NCBI RefSeq assembly: GCF_036417845.1 | Contig: NC_089981.1 | Location: 513,501 to 577,500, forward strand | Direction: 5' to 3' | DNA length: 64,000 nucleotides | From: Apteryx mantelli | Lineage: Eukaryota; Chordata; Aves; Apterygiformes; Apterygidae | Shown: positions 1 through 13,813 of the stretch, one piece after another | Layout: each line of letters opens with the position of its first letter | Numbering within the stretch: the stretch's first letter is position 1 | The notes under the pieces: generated by a model | Seen by the model: the letters and a program-made list of their open reading frames with translations, nothing else | Databases searched by the model: none | What the model was told of the DNA's origin: nothing | Made by a program: the position numbers and the translations under genes

Positions 1-466
1 TCCTGCTATCCAGGTGCCAGTGGCTAGGTGAGCACACAGTTTCATACTCACAAGATTCATGTACTGCAGTGGATGACATATTGCAACATAACGGTCATAT
101 GCCATCACAGCCAGAAGGAAAATCTCTGTGGCTACAACATCAGTGAGGAAGAACAGCTGGAGCATGCAGCCAGTGAATGAAATCACCTTGTTCTCAAACA
201 ACAAGGCCTCCAGCATCTTCGCTACAGTTATAGTGGGGCATAAGATATCCAGGAAAGAGGTTGCAGAGAAAGAAGTACCTGGGGTTGTGCAGGCAAGTAT
301 CTGTGCTAATGACAGCAAGGATTGCGATGTTGCCTGCCAGGGCAGCCAAATAGATGAGCAAAAACAGCACAAAGAGAAGAAAACGTACCTCGGGAGCATC
401 AGAAAGACCTACAACAATAAATTCAGATACTGTTGACACGTTGGCCTTCTCCAGCTTACTTTTCAT
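1..466 (-). pseudogene. Olfactory receptor, class II, frameshifted and cut by the window edge
   Basis: This is the N-terminal half of an odorant GPCR. Reading minus from the ATG at 466, the protein has an N-glycosylation site (NVS) close to the start, a TM1 with GNIAIL, and a degraded version of the TM2 hallmark (NPRYFFLCNL instead of PMYFFLCNL). A one-base-class frameshift follows near 251-260. In the next frame the protein continues with FLDILCPTITVAKM, ISFTGC (TM3 cysteine), then MAYDRYVAIC and HPLQYM, and runs off the edge at base 1 in TM4. A good splice acceptor (polypyrimidine then CAG/GT) lies at 492-493, 25 bases 5' of the ATG, as in other OR coding exons. The frameshift makes a pseudogene likely, though a single indel could also be an assembly error. 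The family within class II is not certain. Confidence 0.85.
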
Positions 467-491
467 TGTGGAAATGATTTCAGAGATGTAC

Positions 492-904
492 CTGGAACAA
501 AGAAGTAGTAACTTTGTCAAAACTGCATCCCTCTCTCAAAGAGGGTGGGTTTTTTTTTCTGTTTAGCAGTTCAAAAACACTTTCAAGTTTGCCTCACCTC
601 ACTCCAAAATCGGAACCTTACTCACATATACCTAATGTAAAAGGCAAAAAGTAGGTATCAAGCATACAGTCATTAATCAACAAAGTATGCAATTCAACTT
701 CTCAGACTCTGGAGAGCTGAAGAGTTGAAGACAAAAATAACAGTTTCAGCTCATCTCCGTCCACCATCTCTGTCTAAGGCATTTCCAGAGAGCCATTCTT
801 TCTGTTTGTGTTAAATGTCTGTCCTAGCCCAGTGGTCCCCAGTAAGGATGTTAGGAGTAGTCAGAGGTAGGGTTAATCTTGCCTCAGTTCAGGTGGGTAC
901 AGGG
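492..904. other. Intergenic, no gene seen
   Basis: There is no ORF with protein-like character and no repeat I can name. The stretch just upstream of the OR coding exon would be intron of that gene if it is still transcribed. Confidence 0.5.
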
Positions 905-1305
905 AAGGCAGAGGTCAAGTCAATTTATCAAAGGATTCAACTTCAGCCTTTAGAAGAGAAATTGAAGGGGAGGCCTATTTGCAAACTTCAACTACTTGTT
1001 GTAAAGGTTGTAAAGATGAAGTCAGACTCTTAGAGATGCACAGAGAAAGGACAAGAGGCAACAGGAACAAACTGCAGCAGGGGCAATTCCAACTAGAGAT
1101 AAGAAACAAGAAATTCACCAGAGTGCTACAACGTTGGAAGCAGTGCCCAGAGAGGCGGTGGCCTCTTCATCCTTGGAGCTGTTCCAAACTCAGTTAGACA
1201 AGGCCCTGAGCAACCCAATATGGCTTGGAAGGTAGCCCTGCTCTGAACAGGGGGATTGGAATACAGACCTCTAGAAGTCCTTTCAGCTTCAATTATGTCA
1301 TGATG
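905..1305 (+). mobile_element. Old CR1 LINE 3' fragment
   Basis: The plus strand follows the CR1 3' region in order. It has the [12 protein letters not shown] zone, then a GACAAGAGGCAAC-type stretch, the GCCCAGAGAGG segment, CTTGGAGCTGTTC, CCCTGAGCAACC and the AGGGGGATTGGA stretch near the 3' end. It is heavily diverged, with many substitutions and broken frames, and the terminal octamer-like repeats are worn to CAATTATGTCATGATG. It is much older than the CR1 copies at 48.4 and 50.75 kb. Its 5' limit is fuzzy. Confidence 0.75.
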
Positions 1306-4300
1306 CTAATATCGTCAAAGGAGGTTAGATGACTAGCTGAAACTAGAGACCTAATGTTTACATGAAGTAATGCTAGCACAGAGGAATCCCACCCCCAGTA
1401 ATCGCTGGAAGGGATGGTGTACCCAGAATGCATTTTGTTCTTTCGGCTTTATCTGGTGGGATACAAAATGGAATATATAATCCAGTATCTGATAAAAGAC
1501 TTCACTTCTTCCTATAAATTTTGCCCTGTAGACTTTCATAACAACGGTATTATCACTTTTAGGATCTACTCAGACATTTGATTTTTTCCCCTCTCCCAGT
1601 GCATAGAAGTCTAGGCAGACTTGGCATTGAAGGATCTTTCTGTATACCTTGCATTACTGTATTAAACAGTAACTCAGTACTTGCAGGAATGACTTACACA
1701 CTGGTTCTATAGCGAGAGCTCGCAAGAATATTCTAGCTGAATCTTATGCAGGAAATTCTTTACTGATAACCATTCTAGCAATTCATTACTATGATCAGCC
1801 AAGTCGTTTGCACTCCCTGGCCAACACCCAAGGAACACAGGCAAAAAAGAAAGTCTTATTCACATCCTTATTTTGAAATCTGGATCACAATGATGACATG
1901 GTGTAAATAACATAATACATTGTCACTTGTAAGAGATACAAAGGATCAACATAAAATAGGTAACTATGATACTCAGTCTAAAACAGGGTCATCTCTTGCC
2001 TCTCCTTCTCCTAGAAGCTTATTTCCAGCTTGAAAAGGACTAAGGTCAGACCTGAAAATACCATAAGAAATGTTTTAGTCAGCAGGAACGCATGGTGCTT
2101 TAAACAACAACATCACGTATTCTTAAAATGGGGAACTTATTCAGGTCACATACAATGGAAAATTAACACAGAAATACTCACTGCTACAAGGAATTCATTG
2201 CTGGTAATATACACTGATCTGTATCTCCAGAAAATGTAACTGTCCTTTTCTTCTTTCTTTCCACACCTGATAAGAATATCTTCCCAGGACAGAAAAATTA
2301 TTTCACTGCTGACTTAGGAAACACCAATCTGTTAAGCAAGTGGTCAATTCAGATTTTGCAACATAGGAATATTCATACAGACATCCATAAGTATTGGCAA
2401 AATCGCTTGCTTGATTGCGAGAGCAAGTGTCTCTTTTTTTTTAATGTGGTTTCATAAACATGTGCTGAGGATAGTATCGGGGGAGGATTGTCTCTGAGGC
2501 TTTCTTGGATGCTCTCTTTATTGGGTGTGGGAGGCTTTTTCAGAATAAAAGTATGTCATCATCCTGAATCCTTTGGTTCCTAGGACTTTCACGTTCTAGG
2601 ATCTTTCTATAGGTGGTTTGGAACTTAAGTCTACTCTCAGGAAAAGGAAATACACGGTGTCTTTTTCCTCAGGTCCTATAACTCTGCCTCATGGGCCCTT
2701 CCAGGCTACCAAAGTTTCATATCTCAAGAGAGTCCACCGTTTTAAATGACTTCTTTACAGTAAACTACAGCCTTAAGAAGGCTTGATCCCAAATGGTTTT
2801 TTAAACCAGTTTGTCTTGGTGTGAAGTCTGAAATCAATCACTTGCACAGATTTGGCCAAAATAAATGTGGCAACAGCTCCCCAGCAAAGGAGCATACCTT
2901 AGGAAAGAGCAGTGGTAACACATACATTCAGAGTCTCTTTGCAGAGTAAAGAGCAGAGCCTGAATGACTGCTGTGGAAGTGTCAGAATGGCTTTGCAAGG
3001 ACAGCTTAGCACAGCATCCTCTAAACTCCTTCTGTGTTGACTTTATGGACAATACCCGATTCTTTCACAGGAGTAACCTTTAAATTTTGTATAGGCTCTC
3101 CTGAAATGACAAAAGGTAAACCACTTGTGGAATCCATGCACTACTTGAAGTGCATGTGTAGCCAGGCATAAGAATGAACACAAATTACCAGCACTACTTC
3201 GGAGAACAATCAAAAATCCCACTCTTGTTCCAGGAAGCATCCATGCATTTATTTATTGCAATGCCACTTTCCTTCTGGATGCACAGCTTGGTGTATATGT
3301 TACTGTTCCAACACTACCAACCAATAACTTTTGCAGTGTTAACATGGATAATATCATTTATCAATCACTCCTAAAGCCTCTTCTCTATGTTTGCAGTGTG
3401 TGCCTCTTACAAAATTAAGACTCCCATGTATATGTTAGAAGATATGCTGGTATTCTCCAAGGATTACCAAACACAGGTCTACCCTATGCAATGCTTGCAT
3501 AGACCTTTGGCTGGAATAAATGCATGAGGTCCAGTTCTCTTTGTGTGTACTGCAGTAAGCCCTAGGACCATCAGAAATCACATATCCCATGAAGTTTTGA
3601 AACAGAGAATGGAGCTAGTCATTATGTAATAAACCCAAAAGATGCCAGAAATGGACACAGTGAACAGATACATTTCATGTATTCCTAGGAGTAGAACTAG
3701 GGCTGTGCCCTTCCATCTTCCCAAACTGGCTTAATGTGCTCTCCACTAGCTGAAAACTTTCTGAGTTACCCATCTTTTGTTGGACAGCCACAAGAGGGCA
3801 ATACTTCATACAAAATCTCTCTGTGATACACGGCTCCAAAATACAGTGCTGTACGGATAGTCAAGTGACGATGTGCTAATACTAGCCAAACGAATGCACC
3901 TCCTGCCTGTGAGATGCTCCCTTTCTGGAACTTCTAACCTGAGACCTTATATCTAGATCCCAGTGCTGATAATCCAATCCTGTCACAATGCAATGTCTGA
4001 CATTCTGCTAAACCATACATTGCTAACCATCAGCATGAAGTACGTGGTAAAGCTAACTATCTCATCAAAATGCACACGTCTAAAAGGTAGTGGTGTAGTT
4101 GTATGTGAAAGTATAAACAAGTTCAAGGAGAGTTTCACGTCATGTATCTTAGAAACCTCTTTCAGGTTGGGTTGCATTGCCCCTTCAAGGTGAGAATCTC
4201 CCATGACTATGGAGAGAGCTTTGGGCTGCTGGCTCTCAGTGACACCTCTAGTTTTCAGATGTGTCATTGTAGGCATGTTCTTAGTTGTACCGGGTAATTA

Positions 4301-6160
4301 AAAGTAGAAACATAGGGCAGTGTCTGAGATATGTTCTTAGCCAAATCTAATGAGGCCTTCCAATTAACCAGGTTGGTTGTGATGTTGTTAGCCCAAGACT
4401 ACAAAGGTCTAGGCTTGTGAATATGATGTTACTGATCCTCACAGTGCCTGTGAACTATATGTGCCACTATTATGTACCAAATGCAAATGCCGACTTTAAG
4501 GCCTCAGGAAAATACCAGCAATTACCAAAAGCATCCTCAGCTGTGTCTGTATTATGCTGTTCTTTTTATCAGCTTTGTCATACGGTTACCAAGGCCTAGT
4601 GAATTTTACCTAAGTAGAGAAATATTTCATAAGAATAGCATTACTAGCCTCTCTCTATTCTAGATACTGAAATATTCAGTCTGTATGCAATAATTGCAGT
4701 ACTTGTGAAGTATTACTCAGGAAAAAAAAATGAGGCCTTTAGCCCAGTTGCAAGTAGATGTTACATATTGCTTGTAAAAAGGATATTAGTTCACCCAGCA
4801 AAAAAAAAAAAAAATTTCAGGAGTCTATTTGGAGAATACATGCATGCACTAGTTGATGATATGCTGGGCCCAAATAATCCCAGGCCTGTTGGGGGAGCAA
4901 TTTAAATCAAAAGTTTTGAACACGCATCTCTGAATTCAGTGAGTCCTTGGAAAAATAGTTCTTCCTTTGAGCCCTGCTTTCCAGGTCAACACCTCTCAGT
5001 GGCTTTTTTGGTTGCAGAAAACTCAGCCCTGGCCCTCTTGGCCGGCCAGGAGAGTCTCTCTCCCTCTGTCACTTCAGAGGCCTCGCTCTGGCCAAGTCCT
5101 GCAGCACACTGCCCCCCTGCAACTCTCAGCTGTTTCCAATCTGCATTCAAACTGCAGATTCTCTACCAAACTCCTGCCCTGCCAAAGGCACTTGCTCTCC
5201 AAAAGGCTCTCAAAGGTCAGGATGTTTGGGGCAACTGAAATCTCCTGGAGTTTCATCTCGATCCACAGTGCAGCAACCAGGACAAGACAAATAAGCAGTC
5301 ATTCCCCCTGGTGCCCAGCCACACGCTTTTACATCTATACACTCATTATTATCACAATTTCCTGGCTGTTTTTTTTTTCTTTTTCTAGTTTTTGAATCCT
5401 AGCTTTGGATCTCAAAGCAAATAGAAAGCTCAGAAGGAGAGGAAAAGTCTTTTTATGCATGCCATGCTGCTGTTGAGATTTGTTTAGGCCTCTTCTTTGC
5501 ACTGTGCATGCTACTGCATTGTGTAACCCTGCAGACTGGTGCTTCCACCGAGGGTCGTCGGCCTTATACCTGAGGAGCCGTCACTATGGGGTTTATGTAG
5601 GCAGCAGAGGGGCAAGTGTTTGTCTGGAGAAGGGCTTTGTTCAGCCCTCTCATGCCACACCAGGACTATGTTCCTGGAGTAATGCGATCAAAGCAATCTG
5701 ATTTTGACTAATAGTGGGATTAATGAGCTTTGTCAGGTCTTGAGCTGTCCAACTAAGGATGCTCGTTATGGCCCCAGGCCAATTACAGACTTAGCTGCTG
5801 CCTTTAGACATGGGGCTGAGAACGATCCTTTTTTCTTTCGTGGCCATCTGTGTTTCAGACATAGAGACAAGATGCTTTGAGGTAGTTCTGTTGCAAGGGA
5901 ATAATCCCTCCCTGCAGCTGACATTGCAGGTGGGCTCCATCCTCCCTGCTAGGCTCCCTCAGAATGTTCTTTATTCTAAAATTAAATTAAAAACTGGGTT
6001 TCTAATGAAAACTTTGTCCCCTACTTTCCAGGTTCTGCAAAGGAGATGGAGTAGCAAGAAGAAATCTGCAGAGTAGGAGGCCTGGGACAGCAGAGGAAGA
6101 CAGTGAAACTTGTGAATTGGACTTATCTTTGCCAGAAACCATTTCTGAGTTTACTCCCTT
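1306..6160. other. Intergenic, no gene seen
   Basis: I found only short ORFs without recognisable domains. A 15-base poly-A run lies at 4800-4814, with no LINE or SINE body recognisable 5' of it. Nothing else could be assigned. Confidence 0.45.
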
Positions 6161-6230
6161 TGTGTATATATATATATATACACACATATATGTATATACA
6201 TATATATATATGTATATGTATATATATATA
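6161..6230. repeat. AT-rich (TA/TG)n microsatellite
   Basis: About 70 bases of alternating TATA with interspersed CACA and TGTA steps. The words TACTCCCTT/CTCCCTTTG are present on both flanks, so a short flanking duplication accompanies the array. Confidence 0.9.
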
Positions 6231-8915
6231 CTCCCTTACTCCCTTTGCTATGTAGACCAAATTGGTCAGCCAGCTGTGTATCATCCCAGCAAAAAACAGA
6301 TTAGTTCAAAACCAGCTCAGTCCAGGCAGTTTTAAAGCTGCAGCCCCACTAGTGCAATGCAGCCAGCTCTGTTTGACCCATCATCTTTAAATGAAATAGA
6401 TTAGACCAGGGTCTCTGTGGGGTTTTTGGAGATACAGCAAAAGCATTGTAGAGATCCTGCCAGTTTTCACAGGCTGCTTTTCCTTCAAGGCGGTCTCTCA
6501 CTGTCCCTAGATTAGAGCAATAATCACGTCTGACTGTGAGATGAGAGAGCTGCTAATTTCAAGGAGTGAAAGAACTTGAGCTTTTAATGATGCACACTGG
6601 AGCCAATTTAAACACACTCGCAAACTCACTTGCCAAGTTGCATCATTGCAATTTGTCAGGCACAAGTTTCTTAACTGTACCTACGGAGACCTTACTAAAA
6701 TCATCCTAAGTCATTTCCTGGAGAGACAACCAATTATATTAAATTGCTTGCCTTGAGTCTTTAGACACAGGCTCCTTAAAGCTGTAACCTACCTGGAATT
6801 TGCATTTGGCTTCCTTGTCAAAGTCAGAGTGATTAGTTCAAATCAATACATGTAATAATCTGCATAGGGTTTCCTCAGAGAAAAGCAAAGGAAATCACAG
6901 ACATTTCCCCTGGAGGAAAGGTAAAGCTTAAAAAAAGAAATTAGGAAATTACAGTTTCACAATTACAGATGAAGCAATTAAAAAAAATCTGAAATTCCAC
7001 AGTTTTGTTCTTATGGCTGTGTTAGCATCCATCAAATATTACTAGTCATCAGTTAATAAGTGTCAGCCAGACGTGCCTGTTTTCCACAGTCTCTCCATTT
7101 TGCCTCACCAGCACAAAATGTCTTCTTAAAGGCATACATCTTAATGCTGAGAGAAATCAAACTGGCAGCTGAGGAATCCAGTGCTGAAGTCCATCACTTC
7201 CACAATTTATGAAACAGGTTGCCCCTTCCGGGAAAAAAAAAAAAAAAGAACTTTAATAATAAAATAATTGAAATTTGACAGTACACATAATCCAGCCCAA
7301 CTTGTTCTCTCTCCTGCCACCTCTCTCAGGTTATTAGGCAGAGCAGAGGGGTTGCCTTGGGCAGCAGATTAGTAATGGCAGCAAAATTGCCAAGACCCCA
7401 GCAGAGCAGAATCCTGGAAAATTTCAGTGGGGCATAAATGGAGGTGGTCACTGAAGGAGTGGGGCAGGGAAGGAAGAACAGCCCCCCTCCCCAAACTGGC
7501 AACTGTGTCCTTGTTTTTTTCTGTCCTTAGCAGCAGGTAGTGAATTCCAGCTCTTCAGGGCTGTCCCTGCACAACTCTGTGGCCTCCTTTTGCGTTTGGC
7601 AACAAAATTCAACTGCCGAGAAGCCTGTCAGCCAGCCCTTCAAGTCTGCCAGTGCAACTCTTATCCTAAACCCTACCCGCCAAGCACCCCATAGTTCCAT
7701 TAAGGATCCCAAATCCTATTTTCCACTGCCATGTTCCCTACGAGATCAAAGATCAAGAATACCTCCAGCCCACCTCCACCATATGTGTCAACTCAAAGAC
7801 CCAGGTGAGGGCTGCTACCTACAGACTTGGAAATAGAGAGTTCAGTCCCCTGTCCTGCAAAGACCTTTGGCATCCCAGACGGTTTTCACACAATGTCAGA
7901 CCATGCAGAGAAACCACTTGCCCCCACTCGTGAACATGGGCTCTAACCTTATTATAGTGCAATGCCTTTCAAACTGAAGCACTGAGGATAAGCTGGCTGC
8001 TGTTCCAAGGCCATGGCTGAAGAAGGTAGAGTCCAGGGGGTGGGGGAACCTGTATGTGTTGGTGGCCGGACAGGCTACAGCCAACACCGAGGGGGTCTGT
8101 GAAGTAAGTGCCAAGGTCTGGCTGAGCTCCTGGAGCAAGGGACTCAGCTGAGGAAGACTCCAGGGGCTGTTTGGGGAAAGAATGGTCCCGCTGTGGTGGC
8201 CTGGTTAGGTTGTGCGTGAGGACGCTGACTCTGGATGGAGGGAAGGCAAAGGAAGGGAGGAGAGGACTAAAAGGAGACATGGCTCAGCGTAGCAGGAGGA
8301 GAAGAAATGAGTAATTGGAGCAAGTGACAGAAGCGAGCGTGAGAAGCGCAGTTTAGGGCACTACCTAGATAAGCTCAAGCAGCTGGAAGTCCAGACTGGC
8401 ACTCAACCTAGCCTCCACAGGTAACGACACAGACTGTGAATGCTCGTAATGGCAGAACTGAGCTGAGGCCAGGGTTTACCTTGTTTCAAGCAATGACAGG
8501 CTGTGAGGCAATCAGAAGTTGCAGAAAAGTCATTTGCGCATCCTCTGCAGACATGTCCCTCGTTTGTAGCTGGCTAACTCTGCTCCTAAATTCAGTTTCC
8601 ACCATTCTTTTATTTCTCCCTGAAGTCCAGCTGAACCCCTTCAGTTTTGGGCCATAGCCACCTGCTGCTATTTCAGTCTGCCCTCACCCCCATGCATATC
8701 TGAAGACCTCTTTCCCAAAAGCTGTTCCTGTGAGGTAATTACATACTCAGTTATTTCCAGTTGATAAACCTCGTGTGCTTAGAGAGGCATGCGATGGACA
8801 CACATGCAGAATTCCCACTACCTTAATAGCCCCGGTATTCCTCCACGCATCCCACAGTGCCTCCATCTTCCCACAGGTCCCCTTCCCGCTTCCAGCACAA
8901 CATCTCCCAAGGAAA
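6231..8915. other. Intergenic, no gene seen
   Basis: No coding exon, RNA gene or named repeat was recognised. A 15-base A-run lies at 7233-7247 without a recognisable element attached. Confidence 0.45.

Positions 8916-8951
<36 letters not shown>
8916..8951. repeat. (AATC)n tetranucleotide microsatellite
   Basis: About eight to nine units of AATC, with one unit altered to AATA near the 3' end. No coding meaning is inferred. Confidence 0.9.
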
Positions 8952-8952
<1 letters not shown>

Positions 8953-11900
8953 TCTCTGTAAGTGCTCCTAGTCCCATGTTTTTAGCACTTCCTTTTAAAC
9001 CAACTGCCCAGCTAGTCAGCTGGTATAGTTTGACTTTGATCCATTGTTACATTTGAGATGGAGAAGCACTTCCAGTTTCCAAAGCATTTTCCATACCTAC
9101 TTTCTTGTCTGGTTTCATTTAATTTAAAACACACTCTGTTATTACATATTATATGACTGTATCACAATGTTTTATGATATACATTCCGAAATATCTAATA
9201 ATTTCTTTATTGAAATTAAATGATTCAAAATGATCAAAGTGAAGCATTTTGATTTTTCTCAATTGAAATTTAGCATAATTGACCCAGAAGACATTTCAGT
9301 GTTTCAACATTGCCTCTCATGCAAAAGGAAGATTAGAGAAGTAGGAATTCACCATTGAAGAGAAACACTATTTGCCCAAAGATGGGAGATCTTTGGAGAG
9401 CAGCCTCCACCAGGAATATCAATGACTTCCCCAATGCTTCTGACCTTCCTTCTCTTTCTGCAGGTGCAGGAGTGAGGGCAAATTTAAGATAGCATTTAAA
9501 ATACCAGCAGGAAATGAGTGGAAATGGAAAATGTCCCACGTCCCTGTAAGATGAGTTTGCAAGAGAGAGATGATGAATTATCTTCTTGAACGGCCTGTCT
9601 CCTTTTCTTACTACAAAGGCAGTTTAGACAACTAGATTAGATTTAGTCACCTAACTTTTAAATAGCTTAACTGCAGGGAGATGAATCCCATCTGCTGTAT
9701 AGACATGTGGCATGTGCTCAAGATCCATGATGGGTCTGGATCTACTGCACAGCTCTGTCCAGGAGATGCATTTCACATTCTCTGAAATATCACACTGAGC
9801 TGCACCGTGTGCTGTTCTGACTGTCTTTATGTGCACAGTAAACTTTGCACATCCCAAAATCTGGGATGCATGGAGCCTAATCAACATGGCATGGAGAAAG
9901 CATGTGTGAAATTGCATGTGCATGTGTAAAAAAACAAAAACCCTGCCCTGGAAATCCACCAGCCTTACCCTCCCAAGCCTGCAGTTCTGCGCCATGCCAT
10001 CACACCATATTTCCATACCACAGCAATGCAGGAGGCCAGGCTCCATGATTACTCTTTCAAATGCTCATAGGTGTGAAACACTTGGGGAAAACATACAGGA
10101 AGACTTCCTTACTGAGCTTTAGCTGTATGCAAGTGACCTATTTAAAGCTAATCAGGCTTCCTCTGTGTTCATCAGAGAGAAAGAAGTTAGCATCTTCACA
10201 GAGCGCTTCTTCCTTAGGACGGGTTGAATCATCTCCAGGAACTGCCTGTCTCTCTCCATTGAGTACAGAGCGGGTTTAGATGACTAGATTAGATTCAGAC
10301 AAAGCTTTTAGGTGCTTCCTGGTAGATGACATGAGCGTTTTCACCCACAATCCTCCCTAATTTCTCCCTCTTATCTCTGCTGAGAGATCTCAAACCACCT
10401 AGGCACCAGCATGAGGTCCTTCAGTAGGATGCCTGAATTTAGGCGAGATGAACTGAATCCTAAGAGTCAGTTACTCTAACACAAACAGATAATGTAACTC
10501 CCTGTATTTCTCTTGTTGGCAGATGTTGAACTTTTGATGTATTTGGTGACATAATTAATACGTTCATAACGGATAATTTGCTGAAGGAGCACAGTAACTT
10601 AATTACTGCAAGGTGGAAGTTTCACGGTTATTCAGTTCACCTCACAGAAGAAAATCCTCTTGTCTTCCCTTTACTCTGCTTCCCCAAATACTTGTGCTGC
10701 CTCCCCAGCTATAATACTGGATTGTGTCACTTCCTCCTTTACTTATGGATGTCCCCTTGTATGATTTTTCATAATTAACTTGTGCAGGAGAATTATGACA
10801 ATTTTCAGAAAAGTTTTTTAAAATGTAGCGCCCTACTATGGCTAAAGAAAATCCAACAAATAAAATAGCCATCTTCAACTTACCGGAAAACATCAGCACC
10901 AGTGAATACACATTTATATACACTCAGGTTTGTGCCTTCGCCATCTGGTGGCAAAGCACGATCATAGCATGTCCACAGAGCTGAGAAAGTTTTTGGACCC
11001 TATCTATTTGTTTGAAAATGGGGATTCTAAATAAGTAAGATGGTTGAGAAAGTTTCCGTTTTTCAATGTTTGTTGATAATACCATCAGTTATATATACAC
11101 ATCATTTGGAGAGCTTCTATTTTGTAAATAGGTGATACTTATTGTTTACTGCTGCTACTTGTTTTAATGTATTATCTTGTAATTATATTGTACTGAACAA
11201 CATTGCATTGCATCATATCTGAGTGCTGTGGCACAAAAATATCTGACATGCTCTTTTCAGATAGTTGACTATGCATCTAGTCATAGGCTTGAGCAAAAGG
11301 CTGTCCCAGCTTATTCCAGTTATAGCTGAGCACATTGATTTATCTTACCCAAATTTAAACCTCTGCAGCAGATTTGAGTCCATCTGACCTCACCAATCTA
11401 ATCTTCCTTTAAGGTTAATAAAAAAAAAAAAAGGGCACTTCTTGGGCACCGTTCATCTTTTCTTAGAAGAGACGTCTTCATACACTGGGATCCATGAATC
11501 TTCTTTGTAAACTATGAAGAACACGAGATGCAGAGCTTAGGTGAAGTCAATTACTTCTGAGATCATATACCTTATATCATAGACAGCCAAAGCACAGACA
11601 GCACAAACCTCACATCTTGTCCTTCAAACTGGGGAATCCAAGTCAGTGAGTGTAATTATAACCCGGTTACTTTCTCATGTATCCTGAAATATTGGAGCTG
11701 AGAAAGATATCTGAGCCATATTACATACTAAGATCAAATTTTAAAAAAAAGTACTTCTCTTTTTCTTTTTTCTAACTCTTACATTGCGTAGGAGGGGATT
11801 TACTAGTTACACTGGTCAGTATGAAATTTGCATTTTCCTGGGCTTAGAAATTAGTGGTTGAAAGATCTATTTCCCATCTCTAGTTTCTTTGCTATGAAGG

Positions 11901-13254
11901 ATGGCCATTCATTTTCTTACACCCACTGCTTAATCCTGCCTGCTATAACCCTGGATTTCAACACAGGTGGAGTTGCTTGCTTTCTCAACTGGGAAGTAAC
12001 ATCTGTGTTCACTTTGGAAGTTCTTGTATGATCCAAGCATAAGTTGCTATGTAATTGCTTGCAAGTTTTTTGGGTTTTTTTTCCCAATAACGACTGGATT
12101 ATTTACCAGATTTGCTTATAGACCCTTGATCTCCAGATGTCTATACACACATATAGAAGCTCCATCGTTAACCAGACGAAAGCCTGTTCAGATCTCCTTC
12201 TTTTTCAGAGTGCTGGGTATTACCAAGAGTGGAATAAATCCAAATCTTCTCAACATTTTGGAATGAGACCATCTCTGTTATACAAAACAGAAATAACAGA
12301 GATAAAGTCTGTTTCTATTTAAAAGTAGACTGAAATTTAGCAAAACATCATTTCAGGACAATGTGGAACTAGAATGTTACAGTCTAGGAATCCTAGAATA
12401 GCCTCATTTTCACACGTGTTCTTTGTGGCTTGTATGTCCAATTTATTGATAGAATTGATACAGCAGCAGCAGATTGTAGTGATGTATTCTTCTGTGCAAA
12501 CAAATTGCAGTTACTTACCTTTGGTTTAATAAAGACATGATAAGTGAAAATGGATATGAATTTAACTCTTTTCATAGTCGTGGAGTTTAAGTGCAGTTGA
12601 GATCTACTCTGGAATATCATTGTAATCCCATGCAGACAAATGCATTTGAAACCTTATTTTCCCCAGAGATGCTGACCATCCATTTCTGTCTTCACAGGTA
12701 ACTTTGTATATGCTGCACACCTTCAAAAGTCAGCTCATGAATTCATACGTCCATGTACCTACTAGTCAGACAGTCAGTTTGTTATGAGTGTGAATGGAGC
12801 TTGGTTTGGTGCAAAAAAGGGCAGAATTAATCAAAGAATGTTTTCTATTAGACATTTGTCTAGTAGAATGCCATCAAGTTGACTGGAAAGAGTTGGAATC
12901 CAACCAGTGGACTTTAATATCCTTTTCTGAATTAAAAAAAATATTAGTATCACAGTTATAAATATGGCAGTGAAGGAATAGTTGGTTTATTTGTAATAAA
13001 TCTGGAGTAGCTCTACATGCATATGCCTGCTTATGGAATTCATCTCACCTAGAGATATACCTTTAAGCATGCCTTCGTTTCTGTCTTCCATCTTAGTTTC
13101 TTCTCAATAGGGAGGGGGAGGAAAAAAAAAGTAACAGGTATTTTTACGGAATGGTTCATGTGAGTATCTTAGACATCTGCTACATGATGAGATGAGTTAT
13201 GCCATAGAAGTGCCCATTTTTTCCTTCCTTTTCCCTATTCAGGATGTGTAGAAT
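8952..13254. other. Intergenic, AT-rich in part, no gene seen
   Basis: The part at about 9.1-9.3 kb is strongly AT-rich. A 13-base A-run lies at 11,420-11,432. The ORFs are short and have no domain signature. Confidence 0.45.
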
Positions 13255-13765
13255 GATAAGCTCAGGAGGCTGCAGCCAGGGCCTGTCCCTCTGGCCCTGA
13301 GCCAGGTGGGCAGAGAAGACCTAGAGATGGTAGCCGAGTTCAGCCAAGAGTCCGGATGACCAGGAGAGTTCATGGTGATGAAGCAGGTATGAGGTCAAGC
13401 TGAGAAGTCAGCCTGCGGGTCAGAGTCAGGATCAGGCCTGGTGAGGGTAACCAGGGACAGAGAGAGTCCAGTGCCTACTGGGCAGGCCCAAAGTGACAAG
13501 ATAGGTCCAGGGTCAAGCTGGGAAGTCAGTCCACAGAGTCTTGTAGGCTCCAGAGCAATGGAGTCTGCACGCTGAGCTGAGCTGAGCTGAGCTGAGCTGA
13601 GCTGAGCTGGAGATCAGTGCTCCTCTAGGGTAGCTCAGACAGAAACTGAAGGCCCAGGGTTGAGCTTAAATGGGGCTCCTGGGCCCATGGGCAGGAGGTG
13701 CAAGTGGATGCCTCAGGCGAGGATGATCAGGCCCATTAAGGCCTATTAGTGCCCTTAGACCCTGA
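13255..13765. repeat. GC-rich low-copy repeat block with internal ~119-bp repetition
   Basis: This ~0.5 kb block stands out from its AT-rich surroundings by higher GC and by repeated words. AGGTCAAGCTGAGAAGTCAG near 13,391 recurs as GGGTCAAGCTGGGAAGTCAG near 13,510. The phrase CAGAGAGAGTCCAGTGCC and several CAGGATCAGGCC-like words lie between them. It is probably part of an interspersed or minisatellite-like repeat that I cannot name. It contains the GAGCT array annotated separately. No ORF is supported. Confidence 0.5.
13571..13609. repeat. (GCTGA)8 pentamer array
   Basis: Eight consecutive GCTGA units, the last ending in GG. The pentamer GAGCT is the core word of vertebrate immunoglobulin switch repeats, but here the array is only about 39 bases long and no immunoglobulin sequence is nearby. 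Confidence 0.95.
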
Positions 13766-13775
13766 AAACAGTAGT

Positions 13776-13813
13776 AATATTAAATATTAAAAATAAATAT
13801 TAAATATTAAAAA
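13776..13813. repeat. AT-rich short tandem repeat (TTAAATATTAAAA-like)
   Basis: Three imperfect copies of a TAAATATTAAAAA-type word occur back to back at the 3' edge of the GC-rich block. Confidence 0.75.

Noticed and set aside
4800-4814. Processed pseudogene or SINE tails at A-runs (4,800; 7,233; 11,420; 46,839)
   Set aside because: No recognisable body or target-site duplication upstream of any of them.
13571-13609. Immunoglobulin switch region
   Set aside because: The GAGCT array is ~39 bases, far too short, and no constant-region exon is near.
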